Assembly: GCA_022820125.1 (NCBI GenBank)
Contig: JAJEGA010000117.1
Span: 1-64,000 of the forward strand
Direction: 5' to 3'
Origin: Anaerolineae bacterium
GTDB taxonomy: Bacteria > Chloroflexota > Anaerolineae > Aggregatilineales > Phototrophicaceae
DNA length: 64,000 bases
Shown here: positions 52,997 through 64,000 of the stretch, one piece after another
Layout of the letters: the number at the start of each line of letters is the position of its first letter
Numbering within the stretch: the stretch's first letter is position 1
Program-made: the position numbers and the translations under genes
Notes under the pieces: generated by a model
Told to the model about the DNA's origin: nothing
The model's database searches: none
The model's input: only the letters and a program-made list of their open reading frames with translations

Positions 52997-53248
52997 ATGG
53001 ACAAAACCAAAGCAGCGCCGCGCCGACTCTTGCAATCACGGCGCTTTTGGTCGTCAGTGGTCAGCGTCATTACCTTGATGATCGCCGCCACCCGGCCCGA
53101 ATTGGAAGAACATCTGGATGTGCTGGCGCCGACAATCACCACGATCTGCGTGACCTTGGTGGGCGGCTACATCATTGAGGACCGCGAGTTGGCAAAGAAT
53201 CCCGAAGCGAAGCAAAAGGAGGCGAGCCATGAATCGAACCCCGCCTGA
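52997..53248 (+). CDS. Small holin-like membrane protein
   Basis: 83 residues from ATG 52997 with AAGGAG seven bases upstream. A basic N-terminus (KTKAAPRRLLQSRR) precedes two short hydrophobic segments, FWSSVVSVITLMIAAT and LAPTITTICVTLVGGYII, joined by an acidic loop, then a charged tail. This is the build of class II holins, but there is no diagnostic motif. It overlaps the following peptidase gene by 20 bp, which supports joint function. Confidence 0.6.
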   Translation: MDKTKAAPRRLLQSRRFWSSVVSVITLMIAATRPELEEHLDVLAPTITTICVTLVGGYIIEDRELAKNPEAKQKEASHESNPA

Positions 53249-54383
53249 GCCGGAAAGCCTCAAGCTGGCGCTGCGCGAGATTGCCAATGCGCACGAGCAT
53301 CTTAGGCTGGCAAGCGAAGTATTGAGCGCGTCCGCCCCGGTCGATCTCAAGGCGGAAGCGTCGCCTGCCGTCATCCAAGAGTCGCGGCAATTGGACATTG
53401 GGGCGTCGCCGCGGGATCTTCTCGACATTGCCTATGATGTCATTCACCAGATCTATCCTGAGCAGTTGGCGCAACGAGCGCTGCAGGATGAGGCAAAGCC
53501 TCGAGACTGGCTGCGCCGCGTCTATACCCTGTCCTGCGTCCCCAGAGGCATTGCGGAACCAGTAACGACCCTTGTCGTCATGCTGGCGGCGGTCAAGTTC
53601 GGGTTGCGCCACCAACTGCTTCTGCAAACGGAGACGCGCCTGGGCTTGGCGCACAAAACGCCGATCGCAAATCTCGACCTCTTCCTGGAAACCTTTATCG
53701 CCGAAATGCTGGCGGCCGACCAGAGCGATGTCCGCTTGAAAGACTGGCTGAAACGCGCGCTCGCCGAGCACTATCCAAATTTCCGCAGGCACAGTCGCCT
53801 CGAATTGCCGAACGGCGATTATATTCAAATTCCGGCAACCATCGAGCCAATCGATCAGCAAGCAGCCGGCCCGATAACCCCATCCGCGCTCACTTCGCCT
53901 TTGGATCCCGCCGCCGGCGCCATGATTCCGCCGGGCAGCGGCTGGCGAATCACGCTCGGATTCGGCGACATTCTCTATGCCGCGGCTTATCCCGCCTACC
54001 ATGGCAAGCGCCACAGCGGCATTGACCTGCATCGCTGGGACGCGCAGCACAAGCCGGTCTACGCGATGCGCGCGGGTCTGGTCATTGACAGCGTATACCT
54101 GCCCCAGGGCTTCGGCAACACCGTGGTCATCGAACATGAAGACGGGTCTTGCCTGCGCTATACCCACCTGGAGGAGAAGCTGGTCAAGAAGGGCGATGGC
54201 ATCGCGCGCGGCCAAAAGATCGGAACGGTTGGCAGAGGCGCAAAAGATATCTACGCGCCTCATCTCCACTTGGATATGCCGCGCTCCCGAACCTTCGCCC
54301 GCGCCAGAACCTATTACGACAGCCGAGCCGATGTTGCCGAGCGATTCATAGATCCGCTGAGCCTGATTCCGTCCACGGTATGA
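53229..54383 (+). CDS. M23 (LytM-type) peptidoglycan endopeptidase-like protein
   Basis: 384 residues from ATG 53229 (AGGAGG seven bases before). No signal peptide: the N-terminus is polar (MNRTPPEPESLKLALREIA). Residues 1-200 form an unrecognised helical domain. The M23 domain spans about 230-370: KRHSGIDLHR with the His and Asp zinc ligands, GFGNTVVIEHEDG, YTHLEE and the H-x-H ligand pair in APHLHLDM. Without a secretion signal, the enzyme would need the overlapping holin-like protein to reach the wall, as phage endolysins do. No other phage gene is nearby. Confidence 0.85.
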   Translation: MNRTPPEPESLKLALREIANAHEHLRLASEVLSASAPVDLKAEASPAVIQESRQLDIGASPRDLLDIAYDVIHQIYPEQLAQRALQDEAKPRDWLRRVYTLSCVPRGIAEPVTTLVVMLAAVKFGLRHQLLLQTETRLGLAHKTPIANLDLFLETFIAEMLAADQSDVRLKDWLKRALAEHYPNFRRHSRLELPNGDYIQIPATIEPIDQQAAGPITPSALTSPLDPAAGAMIPPGSGWRITLGFGDILYAAAYPAYHGKRHSGIDLHRWDAQHKPVYAMRAGLVIDSVYLPQGFGNTVVIEHEDGSCLRYTHLEEKLVKKGDGIARGQKIGTVGRGAKDIYAPHLHLDMPRSRTFARARTYYDSRADVAERFIDPLSLIPSTV

Positions 54384-54532
54384 GAATTGGGTCCCGCCCC
54401 CATTCAGCTCAATCCGCCGCCAAGCCAGCAATGGAGCGCCATCTTGAGGTATCTGGATTTCGCCCGCTTAGCCTGGCGCCGCATCATGTAAAGTCTCGCA
54501 TCGAGAACGCTAGCCCTGGCCGGAATACCATC

Positions 54533-54561
54533 TTTAACCGCGCGGGGATTTCTGGTATACT
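54533..54561 (+). promoter_or_regulatory. Predicted extended -10 promoter of the polX-ligA operon
   Basis: TGG-TATACT (extended -10, box at 54556-54561) with a weak -35 TTTAAC at 54533-54538, spacer 17 bp; 48 bp before the TTG start. Confidence 0.5.
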
Positions 54562-54608
54562 TCCTTCGAATATGCGTTCTATGCACACGACAGTATCAGG
54601 AGACCGAA

Positions 54609-56360
54609 TTGAGCCTCAGCAACCGCGAAATCGCCGATATTTTTGAGCGCTGCGCCGATATGCTGCAGATACGCGGCGACAATATTCACCGCGTGCTGTC
54701 TTATCGCCGCGCCTCCGAAACGATACGCGGCGTCCCGCGCGACCTGCGGGTGATATCAAAAGAAGGCGCGCTAACCGATCTCAGTTACATCGGCAAAACC
54801 ATCGCGGCGAAAATCGACGAAATGCTGGATAGCGGCGAGTTGGAGTTTTACAACCGGCTCAAAGCCGAAATCCCCGAAGGCTTGGTCGATATCATGCACA
54901 TCAACGGCGTGGGACCGAAGAAAGCCAAGCTCTTCTGGGAGCAGCTTGATATCACCTCGGTTGATGCGCTTAAGATCGCCGCCGACAACGACAAGCTGGC
55001 AGCCTTGCCCGGCATGGGGAAGAAAAGCCAGCAAAAGATACTTGAAGGCATCGAGGCGCTTGCCCGCCAAACCGGCCGCGCGAGCATCGGCGACGCCAGG
55101 CCGGCCGCCCAGAAGATACTTGATCTGCTGCTCGAATTGCCGGAGGCTCAGGAAGGGGCTTTGGCTGGCAGCATCCGCCGCGGACGGGAAACGATCGGCG
55201 ATGTCGATATGCTAATCGCCGCCGATGAATCGGGACCGATCATGCAGCGCTTCGTCACCATGGAGAATGTCGCCCGCATCCTGGGCCAGGGGCCGACCAA
55301 GAGCTCGGTGGAGCTGCTGTCCGGCTTGCAGGTGGATCTGCGCGTATTGGCAAAAGCGCGTTGGGGAACGGCGCTTAACTATTTCACCGGCAGCCTGGCG
55401 CACAACGTCAAAATGCGGCAGATCGCTCTCGATCACGGGCTCAGCCTCAACGAGCATGCCCTAAGCCCGGTTGATGAGAACAAGACGATCATTGAAACAG
55501 CGGATAAGATTCTCTGCGATAGCGAAGCCAAGATCTATGCGACGCTTGGGCTGCAATATGTGCCGCCCGAATTGCGCGAGGACAGCGGCGAAATCGAAGC
55601 CGCGCGCGAACATCGCCTGCCCCGTTTGATCACAATCGCGGACATCGTTGCCGATTTGCATATGCACACGACCTGGAGCGATGGCAAGAATACGATCCGC
55701 GAGATGGTGGATGCCTGTGTCAAACGTGGTCATCAGTACATCGTTATCACGGATCACTCGCGCAGCCTTGGCATCGCCAATGGGCTATCTATCGAGCGGC
55801 TGCTGGCGCAGGCGCAGGAAGTCCGGCGGATCAACGACGAAATGGGCAATCGCATACAGGCGCTCGCTGGCACCGAGATGGACATCAAAGCCGACGGCAG
55901 CCTCGATTACCCGGATGAGGTTCTCGAGCAGCTGGATTTTGTCATCGCATCGCTGCATTCGGGATTGAGCCAAAAGCGGGAACAAGTGACGGCGCGCCTG
56001 CTGAATGCTATTCGCAACCCCCACGTCCGCATGATAGGGCATCCCTCCGCGCGGCAATTCCCCAATCGCGACGAGGTAGACGCCGATTGGGACGCCGTGC
56101 TCGCCGCCGCCAAAGAACACAACACAATACTCGAGATCAACGCCAATCCGCTGCGTCTTGATCTCAAGCCCGAGCTGGCGCGCCTGGCGAAGGATATGGG
56201 AGTTCCGCTTGCGATCAACACCGATGCCCACCGCGAAGCGCAACTGGATCTGTTGCCCTTCGGCATCACCATCGCGCGGCGCGGCTGGGTAGAAGCGGAG
56301 CATGTGGTCAACACCTGGTCTTTTGAGCGCTTCCGCCACTGGCTCAAAGACCCGTCTTAA
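54609..56360 (+). CDS. polX: DNA polymerase X family protein with PHP domain
   Basis: 583 residues. Repair/gap-filling DNA polymerase. N-terminal helix-hairpin-helix region (MHINGVGPKKAKLFWEQL near 95, LPGMGKKSQQKI near 135). Catalytic aspartates GDVDMLIA near 198 and VDLRVL near 240. The C-terminal PHP phosphoesterase has DLHMHTTWSDG near 350, VITDHS near 380, the Glu of AGTEMDI, and INTDAHR near 538; in Bacillus and Thermus PolX it gives 3'-5' exonuclease/AP-endonuclease activity. Start TTG 54609 with AGGAGA six bases upstream. First gene of an operon with ligA. Confidence 0.94.
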   Translation: MSLSNREIADIFERCADMLQIRGDNIHRVLSYRRASETIRGVPRDLRVISKEGALTDLSYIGKTIAAKIDEMLDSGELEFYNRLKAEIPEGLVDIMHINGVGPKKAKLFWEQLDITSVDALKIAADNDKLAALPGMGKKSQQKILEGIEALARQTGRASIGDARPAAQKILDLLLELPEAQEGALAGSIRRGRETIGDVDMLIAADESGPIMQRFVTMENVARILGQGPTKSSVELLSGLQVDLRVLAKARWGTALNYFTGSLAHNVKMRQIALDHGLSLNEHALSPVDENKTIIETADKILCDSEAKIYATLGLQYVPPELREDSGEIEAAREHRLPRLITIADIVADLHMHTTWSDGKNTIREMVDACVKRGHQYIVITDHSRSLGIANGLSIERLLAQAQEVRRINDEMGNRIQALAGTEMDIKADGSLDYPDEVLEQLDFVIASLHSGLSQKREQVTARLLNAIRNPHVRMIGHPSARQFPNRDEVDADWDAVLAAAKEHNTILEINANPLRLDLKPELARLAKDMGVPLAINTDAHREAQLDLLPFGITIARRGWVEAEHVVNTWSFERFRHWLKDPS

Positions 56361-56377
56361 GCGAGTGAGACGCGAGC

Positions 56378-59331
<2,954 letters not shown>

Positions 59332-59416
59332 TTGCGAGGTCGAATCGCAGCCAAGGTCCTCAGGGAAATGTGGGCGCAGACGTCTTAGGCGATAACTAAA
59401 CCGCAAGCCAAATACT

Positions 59417-60235
59417 TTAACGCTTGTTGGTCCAGGCAGGATTGCCAAAGCGCTCGCTTTTTAATTCGTCGGCTCTCGCGGTCTCTGCGGGCGATAAAGC
59501 CTCGCGCGCCAATTCCAAACCAAAGGCGCGAGCGAATCCCGCTTCGATCGCCGCCGCCGCCACCGGCCAACTCAGCGTCTTTCCCGCAGCCTGCGCCAGC
59601 GTGACAGCCCGCTCTCGCACTTTTGCTTTCCGCTCGGCTCGTTCCTCGACGCTGTCAAAGCGAAGCGCGTCACAGATGCGCGCCACATCACCGGTCAGCG
59701 GCAATGCGCCATGCTGCAGCACGGCGCCTTTCCGCCGCAGCTGCGCGCTGCCGATCAATTTTCGCCCGCCGAAACTGATTTCATAATGCGACGGCATCTC
59801 GAAACATACCGGACCGGCCTGCCCCTGGCGCGCGCCTTCTCCCTGATGTTGCGCCACCGCGCTCAGCCCCAGGCATTCCAGCGCGCGCAGCAGACCGGCG
59901 CTTATCCGCCGGTAACTCTCTACCACATCCTCGCCCGCCAAGGGATGATTCGGCGGCAGACTCAGGCTGTAGGTCAACTCATCGCCATGCAGGATCGCCT
60001 TGCCGCCGGTCGGTCTTCGCAGCAGATCCCAGCCACGTTTTGCCAGCGCGTCATGGTCGACATCGCCGATACGTTGACCATAACCCAGCGAAAGGCAGAA
60101 TGGCGCCCAGCCATACAAGCGCAGCGTCGGGGGCTGATCGCCTCCCGCGACCGCCTCCAGAATAGCGCAATCGACCGCCATGTTGCTCGCGCCATCAGAA
60201 AAGCTGCAATCTCGCAGCGCGCGAATTTGCCGCAT
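59417..60235 (-). CDS. Lipoate-protein ligase A/octanoyltransferase family protein
   Basis: 272 residues, BPL/LplA/LipB catalytic fold. RRPTGGKAILHGDELTYSL near 73-91 is the lipoyl-AMP binding loop, and GRKLIGSAQLRRKGAVLQHGAL near 157-178 carries the conserved Lys. It attaches lipoate or octanoate to lipoyl domains such as the free one encoded at 27373-27615. There is no separate C-terminal accessory domain of E. coli LplA type, so a LipM/LplJ-like role is possible. Convergent with ligA and divergent from the LCP gene. Confidence 0.88.
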   Translation of the reverse strand: MRQIRALRDCSFSDGASNMAVDCAILEAVAGGDQPPTLRLYGWAPFCLSLGYGQRIGDVDHDALAKRGWDLLRRPTGGKAILHGDELTYSLSLPPNHPLAGEDVVESYRRISAGLLRALECLGLSAVAQHQGEGARQGQAGPVCFEMPSHYEISFGGRKLIGSAQLRRKGAVLQHGALPLTGDVARICDALRFDSVEERAERKAKVRERAVTLAQAAGKTLSWPVAAAAIEAGFARAFGLELAREALSPAETARADELKSERFGNPAWTNKR

Positions 60236-60297
60236 TTTATGACCACCCCTATACTGACGGCTAGACTTTGACCGCCGCCAGTTGGAATCGGTTCAGT

Positions 60298-61590
60298 ATG
60301 TCGCGCCAATCTGACGAACGCAAGCGCGTCTCCTCACAATCCAGGCTGAACGCCGCGGACGCCGCCTCCGATGCCAGCGCGAGCGATCGGCCGCGGGCCC
60401 ACGCTCATCCGCCCGTCTATAGCGCCGCGCAATATATTCAGAATCAGTCCACGGCGCCACCGCTGCCGGATTCATTCGCGGGCGACCGCTATCGAAAGCG
60501 CCGGGCGAGTCGCCGGCGCCGGCGCAATGATTGGGCTTGGGTCATCTTAGCAGGCGGCATGATATCTGTCTTTGGTTTCCTCGTGCTGGCGATGTTTGTG
60601 CTAATTCGCTTGCCCCACTCCGTGCAGGAAGTCATCCCAACGGCGGATCTTCAGCCTGTGCTCCCGACGCCGGTGGACGCGCGCAGCGAATACATCGCTG
60701 ACGGGCGCCGCGTTGGCGTCGATGTCTTGCAGCTTGATGATGGCAGTCTGATTGAAATGATCCCCTGGGATGGGCAATCCCGCTACACCTTTATCGTCGG
60801 CGGTTTGGACAGCCGGCCCGATCAAACCGGCGAACCCGTCAGAACCGACAGCTTGATGCTCGTCAGCGTTGACCCAACCAGAAATGGCGTCGGCGTCCTT
60901 AGCATTCCGCGAGATCTATGGGTGCGTATCCCCGAACAAGAAGCGTACGATCGCATCAACCGCGCATACTTTCTGGGAGAAGGGCGCGCCGCCGGCTATG
61001 GGCCGCGGCTCCTGCAGCAGACCGTCAGCTGGAACCTGGGCATGCGGGTGCACAATTACGTTCTGGTGGATTTCCAGGCAGTGACAGACATCGTAGATCA
61101 CCTCGGCGGCATCGAGATTTCAATCGATTACACTATTGATGACCAACGCTATCCGGATATGAATTACGGCTACGATCCCTTCTATCTTCCGGCGGGCGCC
61201 CACCTTTTGGACGGGCGAGATACGCTTCGCTTCGCGCGAACCCGCCATGGAAACAACGATGTGCGCCGAGCCGAGCGCCAGCAGATGGTCCTGTACGCAA
61301 TTCGCGAGCGGATTCTTAGCCTCAATGTCCTTCAATTGATCGGGCAGGCGCCAGCATTGCTCGCCACCCTCGGCGAACATGTAAAAACCGGGCTAGAGTT
61401 GGAACAGATTGTTCAACTGGCGCTGCTGCTAAAGGATATTGAATTCGATAAAATAAGCATGCGCGTGATGGACTTTGAATATCTGGAAGAATATGTCACC
61501 GAGGAATATCAGCAGCAGGTGCTCGTGCCGCGCGTGGAGCGGCTGCCGATACTGCTAGCGCAGACTTTCGGGGAAGACTACGCCAGCTAG
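60298..61590 (+). CDS. LytR-CpsA-Psr (LCP) family protein
   Basis: 430 residues from ATG 60298. LCP proteins transfer undecaprenyl-phosphate-linked glycopolymers to peptidoglycan. A basic cytoplasmic N-terminus (YRKRRASRRRRRN) is followed by one membrane segment near 80-102. The LCP domain shows RTDSLMLVSVDP near 190, LSIPRDLWVRIP near 210 (Arg/Asp catalytic set), FARTRHGNNDVRRAERQQ near 315 with the phosphate-binding arginines. No LytR_C domain follows. Confidence 0.93.
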   Translation: MSRQSDERKRVSSQSRLNAADAASDASASDRPRAHAHPPVYSAAQYIQNQSTAPPLPDSFAGDRYRKRRASRRRRRNDWAWVILAGGMISVFGFLVLAMFVLIRLPHSVQEVIPTADLQPVLPTPVDARSEYIADGRRVGVDVLQLDDGSLIEMIPWDGQSRYTFIVGGLDSRPDQTGEPVRTDSLMLVSVDPTRNGVGVLSIPRDLWVRIPEQEAYDRINRAYFLGEGRAAGYGPRLLQQTVSWNLGMRVHNYVLVDFQAVTDIVDHLGGIEISIDYTIDDQRYPDMNYGYDPFYLPAGAHLLDGRDTLRFARTRHGNNDVRRAERQQMVLYAIRERILSLNVLQLIGQAPALLATLGEHVKTGLELEQIVQLALLLKDIEFDKISMRVMDFEYLEEYVTEEYQQQVLVPRVERLPILLAQTFGEDYAS

Positions 61591-61953
61591 CAAAAGCAAA
61601 GGCAGCGCGCAGCAAACGCACTGCCTATCAAACCAGACCCACTGTACCGTGTAGCCATAGTGACTCGAACCTGCAAGATTACAGGTCGGGAATCGCTTGA
61701 CAACCGCTGTTTTGGCTCAAGCCTATTACATGGGCTGCCAAAGATAGACTCCCTGATTAAGAATGTTGGCTCGGCACATATAGACATATCACGCATACAG
61801 CAGGCGTCGCAGTTTATACCAGATTAAATTTGACCTGTCAAACAAGACAATCCTTAACTAAGTCGTTCGGGCAAGAATCCACCAATTGCCTATAATTATA
61901 TTGTCGCTACAGCGCATGCGGCTTTGCGCTTTTTGAGTTGAAGGAGACTTATA
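61591..61953. other. Intergenic region upstream of the aquaporin gene
   Basis: 363 bp without a convincing gene. It includes a dyad TTTGAC-CT-GTCAAA at 61829-61842 and a TATAAT at 61891-61896 with no good -35; these are candidates for control of the aquaporin gene. A stretch at 61660-61735 (minus strand) contains GGTTCGAGTC and a tRNA-like look but does not fold as one. Confidence 0.45.
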
Positions 61954-62658
61954 GTGAATGAAGACTTGAGAAGAGAATTGCTGGCGGAGTTGATTGGCGC
62001 CTTTGTTTTGGTCTTTGTTGGTTCGGCGGCTGTTCTTGTCGCGCCGATATTTGGCGTAGTCGTGCCGGCATTCGCCCACGGCTTGATCTTGCTCGCTCTC
62101 ATCTACACATACGGCCATATATCGGGCGGGCAATTCAACCCGGCGGTTTCTCTCGGTTTGGCTGTAGGCGGCCAGCAAGAGTGGACGAAGACCGGCTATT
62201 ACATCGTCGCGCAGTTCATCGGCGGCATCATCGCAGCGGCTGTGCTGGTTGTGGTCTTCCCCCAGGAAAACGCGGGCGTCGCCGCTTTCCTTGGCGAGAA
62301 CGCCTACAACTTCGGCCAGACGACTGGCTTCCTCACCGGCGACTCGGTTTGGACCGCCGCAGTCTACGAAGCGATATTGACCTTCTTCCTGGTCAGCGCT
62401 GTCTTTCAAGCAGCCGCTTACGGACGCGCGGGCAAGCTGGCCGGCGTCGCCATTGGTTTCACCTTGGCGGCGAGCATCTTGGCGGGCGGTCCGGCGACGG
62501 GCGCGTCGCTGAACCCGGCGCGCACCTTGGGTCCCTCGCTGATCGCGGGCGACACATCTTATTTGCTTCCCTATCTCATCGGCATCTTCGGCGGCGGCAT
62601 CATCGGCGGCTTGGTTCATGGCAACATCCTGACGCCGGACGACGAACCCGCGAAGTAA
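61954..62658 (+). CDS. Aquaporin (MIP family)
   Basis: 234 residues, six membrane helices. Both NPA boxes are present: GGQFNPAVSLG near 66 and GASLNPARTLGP near 185; the N-terminal ELIGAFVLVFVGS is typical. Residues around the second box and its size suggest an AqpZ-like water channel rather than a glycerol facilitator, which usually has an Asp after the second NPA-R; this is not certain. Start GTG 61954 with AAGGAG eight bases upstream. Monocistronic. Confidence 0.93.
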   Translation: MNEDLRRELLAELIGAFVLVFVGSAAVLVAPIFGVVVPAFAHGLILLALIYTYGHISGGQFNPAVSLGLAVGGQQEWTKTGYYIVAQFIGGIIAAAVLVVVFPQENAGVAAFLGENAYNFGQTTGFLTGDSVWTAAVYEAILTFFLVSAVFQAAAYGRAGKLAGVAIGFTLAASILAGGPATGASLNPARTLGPSLIAGDTSYLLPYLIGIFGGGIIGGLVHGNILTPDDEPAK

Positions 62659-62727
62659 TCCGCAATAGGCGAAGAGTAGTAAAACCAATCTAGCAAGGCG
62701 ACCAGTGATCAATTTGGCTAGACAATT

Positions 62728-62754
62728 GCGGGCGTCTCGGCGAGACGCCCCTAC
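62728..62754. repeat. Palindromic hairpin repeat
   Basis: GCGGGCGTCTCGGCGAGACGCCCCTAC copy between the convergent aquaporin and aspS genes; the perfect stem may help termination. Confidence 0.75.
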
Positions 62755-62791
62755 GACTGCTAAAGTATTTCGCTGATTCCGTCCAGCGCGC

Positions 62792-64000
62792 TTAATCGTC
62801 GGCGTCTGGAAGATCGAGCTGCAGGCGCAGTTCGCTCAGTTGCTCCGGCTCGGCGATGGATGGCGCATGCGCCATGATGTCTGAGCCGTTTTGCGTTTTA
62901 GGGAAGGCGATCACCTCGCGTATATTGGGCGCGCCCGCCAAGAGCATCACCAGCCGGTCGATCCCCCAAGCCATGCCGCCATGTGGCGGCGCCCCATACT
63001 CAAAAGCCTCCAGCATGTGGCCGAATTCGCGCATCGCATGCTCCATGCTCTGGCCGATGAGCGGGAAAATCTTCTCCTGAATCGCCCGATCATGAATGCG
63101 GATGCTGCCGCCCCCGACCTCGTAGCCGTTGCAGACCAAGTCGTATTGCGAGCCGCGCGCCGCCCCGGGATCGCTCTCGAGCAAATGCAGATCTTCCGGC
63201 AGCGGCATGGTGAACATATGCTGCGATGGATCCCAGCGCTCGTGTTCCGCGTCCCAGATGAACTCGGGGAAATCGATCACCCAACAGAAAGCGAGCAAAT
63301 CGTCATCGAGGTTCATTCCCGCCTTGAAGTGATTGCGCAGAGCATCGGTGACGGCGTATACAATCTCGTCGCGATCCGACATGAAGAGCAGCAAATCGCC
63401 GCCTTCCGCGCCCATCGCCTCAATCAATTCCAGCTTCAAGTCCACATTAAAAAACTTCCCGATGGGACCGCGCAGCTCGCCTTCGGGGTCGGTCGGAATG
63501 GTAATATAAGCCAAGCCCTTGGCGCCATACCGCCGCGCCATGTTTTCGAGGTCCCGCGCGACCTTGCGCAGCTGCGTGCCGCTGAGCGCGCCCGCCACCT
63601 CGGGAATGCGCATGCACTTTACCTTTTTGCCCGCCTTGACGTTCTCCACGAAGACGGGAAAGGCGCAGCGACCGGCGATATCGCTGATGTCAATCGAGCG
63701 CAAATCGAAGCGAATGTCGGGTCGGTCAGTGCCATATTGTTCAAGCGCGTCCTGGTAGCGAATCCGCTGAAAAGGCTCGGCGATAAGCTGCTTGTCTGGC
63801 GTCACGTTCCTGACGATCGCGCTCGCCAGCGCTTCCATCAGCCGCATCACATCTTCACGCTCGACAAAACTCATCTCCAAATCAAGCTGGGTGAATTCCG
63901 GCTGGCGGTCGCCGCGCAAGTCTTCATCGCGAAAGCAGCGCGCAATCTGAAAATAGCGCTCGAATCCGCCGACCATCAGCAATTGCTTAAGTTGCTGGGG
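62792..64000 (-). CDS. aspS: Aspartyl-tRNA synthetase, C-terminal part (cut by window end)
   Basis: 403 codons, open at 64000 (reads PQQLKQLLMVGG at the edge). Class II synthetase: motif 2 FERYFQIARCFRDEDLRGDRQPEFTQLDLE near the visible start, and motif 3 HGGMAWGIDRLVMLLAG near 345. Between them lies the bacterial GAD insertion domain. The N-terminal anticodon-binding OB fold lies outside the window. Whether it is discriminating or forms Asp-tRNA(Asn) too cannot be told from this part. Confidence 0.96.
   Translation of the reverse strand, partial: PQQLKQLLMVGGFERYFQIARCFRDEDLRGDRQPEFTQLDLEMSFVEREDVMRLMEALASAIVRNVTPDKQLIAEPFQRIRYQDALEQYGTDRPDIRFDLRSIDISDIAGRCAFPVFVENVKAGKKVKCMRIPEVAGALSGTQLRKVARDLENMARRYGAKGLAYITIPTDPEGELRGPIGKFFNVDLKLELIEAMGAEGGDLLLFMSDRDEIVYAVTDALRNHFKAGMNLDDDLLAFCWVIDFPEFIWDAEHERWDPSQHMFTMPLPEDLHLLESDPGAARGSQYDLVCNGYEVGGGSIRIHDRAIQEKIFPLIGQSMEHAMREFGHMLEAFEYGAPPHGGMAWGIDRLVMLLAGAPNIREVIAFPKTQNGSDIMAHAPSIAEPEQLSELRLQLDLPDADD

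Noticed and set aside
52936..53178. 80-residue plus-strand frame overlapping the holin-like gene
   Set aside because: Different frame from the AAGGAG-preceded gene at 52997, with no hydrophobic or conserved pattern.
52997..54383. Prophage remnant
   Set aside because: Only a lysis-like pair is seen; there are no capsid, tail, integrase or att sites, so a prophage call is not justified.
61650..61740. tRNA-like sequence on the minus strand (GGTTCGAGTC, stem ACCTG/CAGGT)
   Set aside because: The T stem does not pair around the TTCGAGT loop, the loop beside the presumed anticodon stem is eight bases and the acceptor stem has a mismatch. Perhaps a decayed tRNA, but not supportable.

Overview
The window is a GC-rich, densely coded bacterial chromosome segment. 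It most likely comes from an uncultivated member of the Chloroflexota, of an Anaerolineae/Caldilineae-like type. This rests on the fused shikimate kinase-dehydroquinate synthase, a PolX/PHP polymerase, a PSP1 (YaaT-like) protein, a tRNA-sensing T-box on the trp operon, type I signal peptides ending in ALAQD on the solute-binding proteins, HTH/ATPase-like/receiver regulators, frequent TTG and GTG starts and very many short palindromic intergenic repeats. No rRNA and no convincing tRNA was found. No taxonomic marker was tested, so the assignment is an inference.

Layout. 1-5548 (minus): purA, an S51-like protein, an M20 amidohydrolase, a PIG-L deacetylase and a PSP1 protein. 5807-7228 (plus): aspartate kinase, convergent with glnA (7203-8561). 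8722-24093 (minus): an aromatic supraoperon, trpE-G-D-C-F-Nudix-B-A followed by aroH-tyrA-aroA-aroE-aroC-aroKB-aroQ. The trp part is preceded by a promoter and a tryptophan T-box (UGG specifier, UGGC acceptor match, terminator). The aro part has its own promoter, a 28-codon leader peptide with two Phe and four consecutive Tyr codons, and a terminator: a ribosome-mediated attenuator. The set lacks DAHP synthase, prephenate dehydratase and an aminotransferase, which must lie elsewhere.

24360-36896 is a catabolic island. On the minus strand are a YheO-type regulator, a RidA protein, an M20 protein with altered metal ligands, a 2-oxoacid dehydrogenase E1 alpha/beta pair, a free-standing lipoyl domain, two SDRs and a TRZ/ATZ-type amidohydrolase. 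Divergent from them are a creatininase-family amidohydrolase and a peptide-type ABC importer without its ATPases. A similar dyad occurs at both promoters. The substrate is unknown, but an N-acyl, cyclic amide or ureido compound fits.

37012-49081 (minus) is a carbohydrate-type island: a serine hydrolase, an FAH-family enzyme, two tandem copies of a ThuA + TIM-barrel gene pair, an MDR dehydrogenase, two CUT1 permeases and two tandem paralogous sugar-binding proteins. 49220-52606 holds a convergent regulator/histidine-kinase pair whose 3' ends overlap by 96 bp. 52997-54383 is a holin-like plus M23 endopeptidase pair. 54533-59331 is a polX-SH3-ligA operon. Then come a lipoate ligase-like gene, an LCP-family protein, an aquaporin and the 3' part of aspS, cut by the window end.

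Repeats. Two 193-bp MITE-like elements (41-233 and 24113-24305) have CAGGGCAA ends and 9-10 bp target duplications. More than 25 copies of a short palindrome (GCGGGCGA-variable-TCGCCCCTAC) lie in the gaps, and their variable arms change while staying self-complementary.
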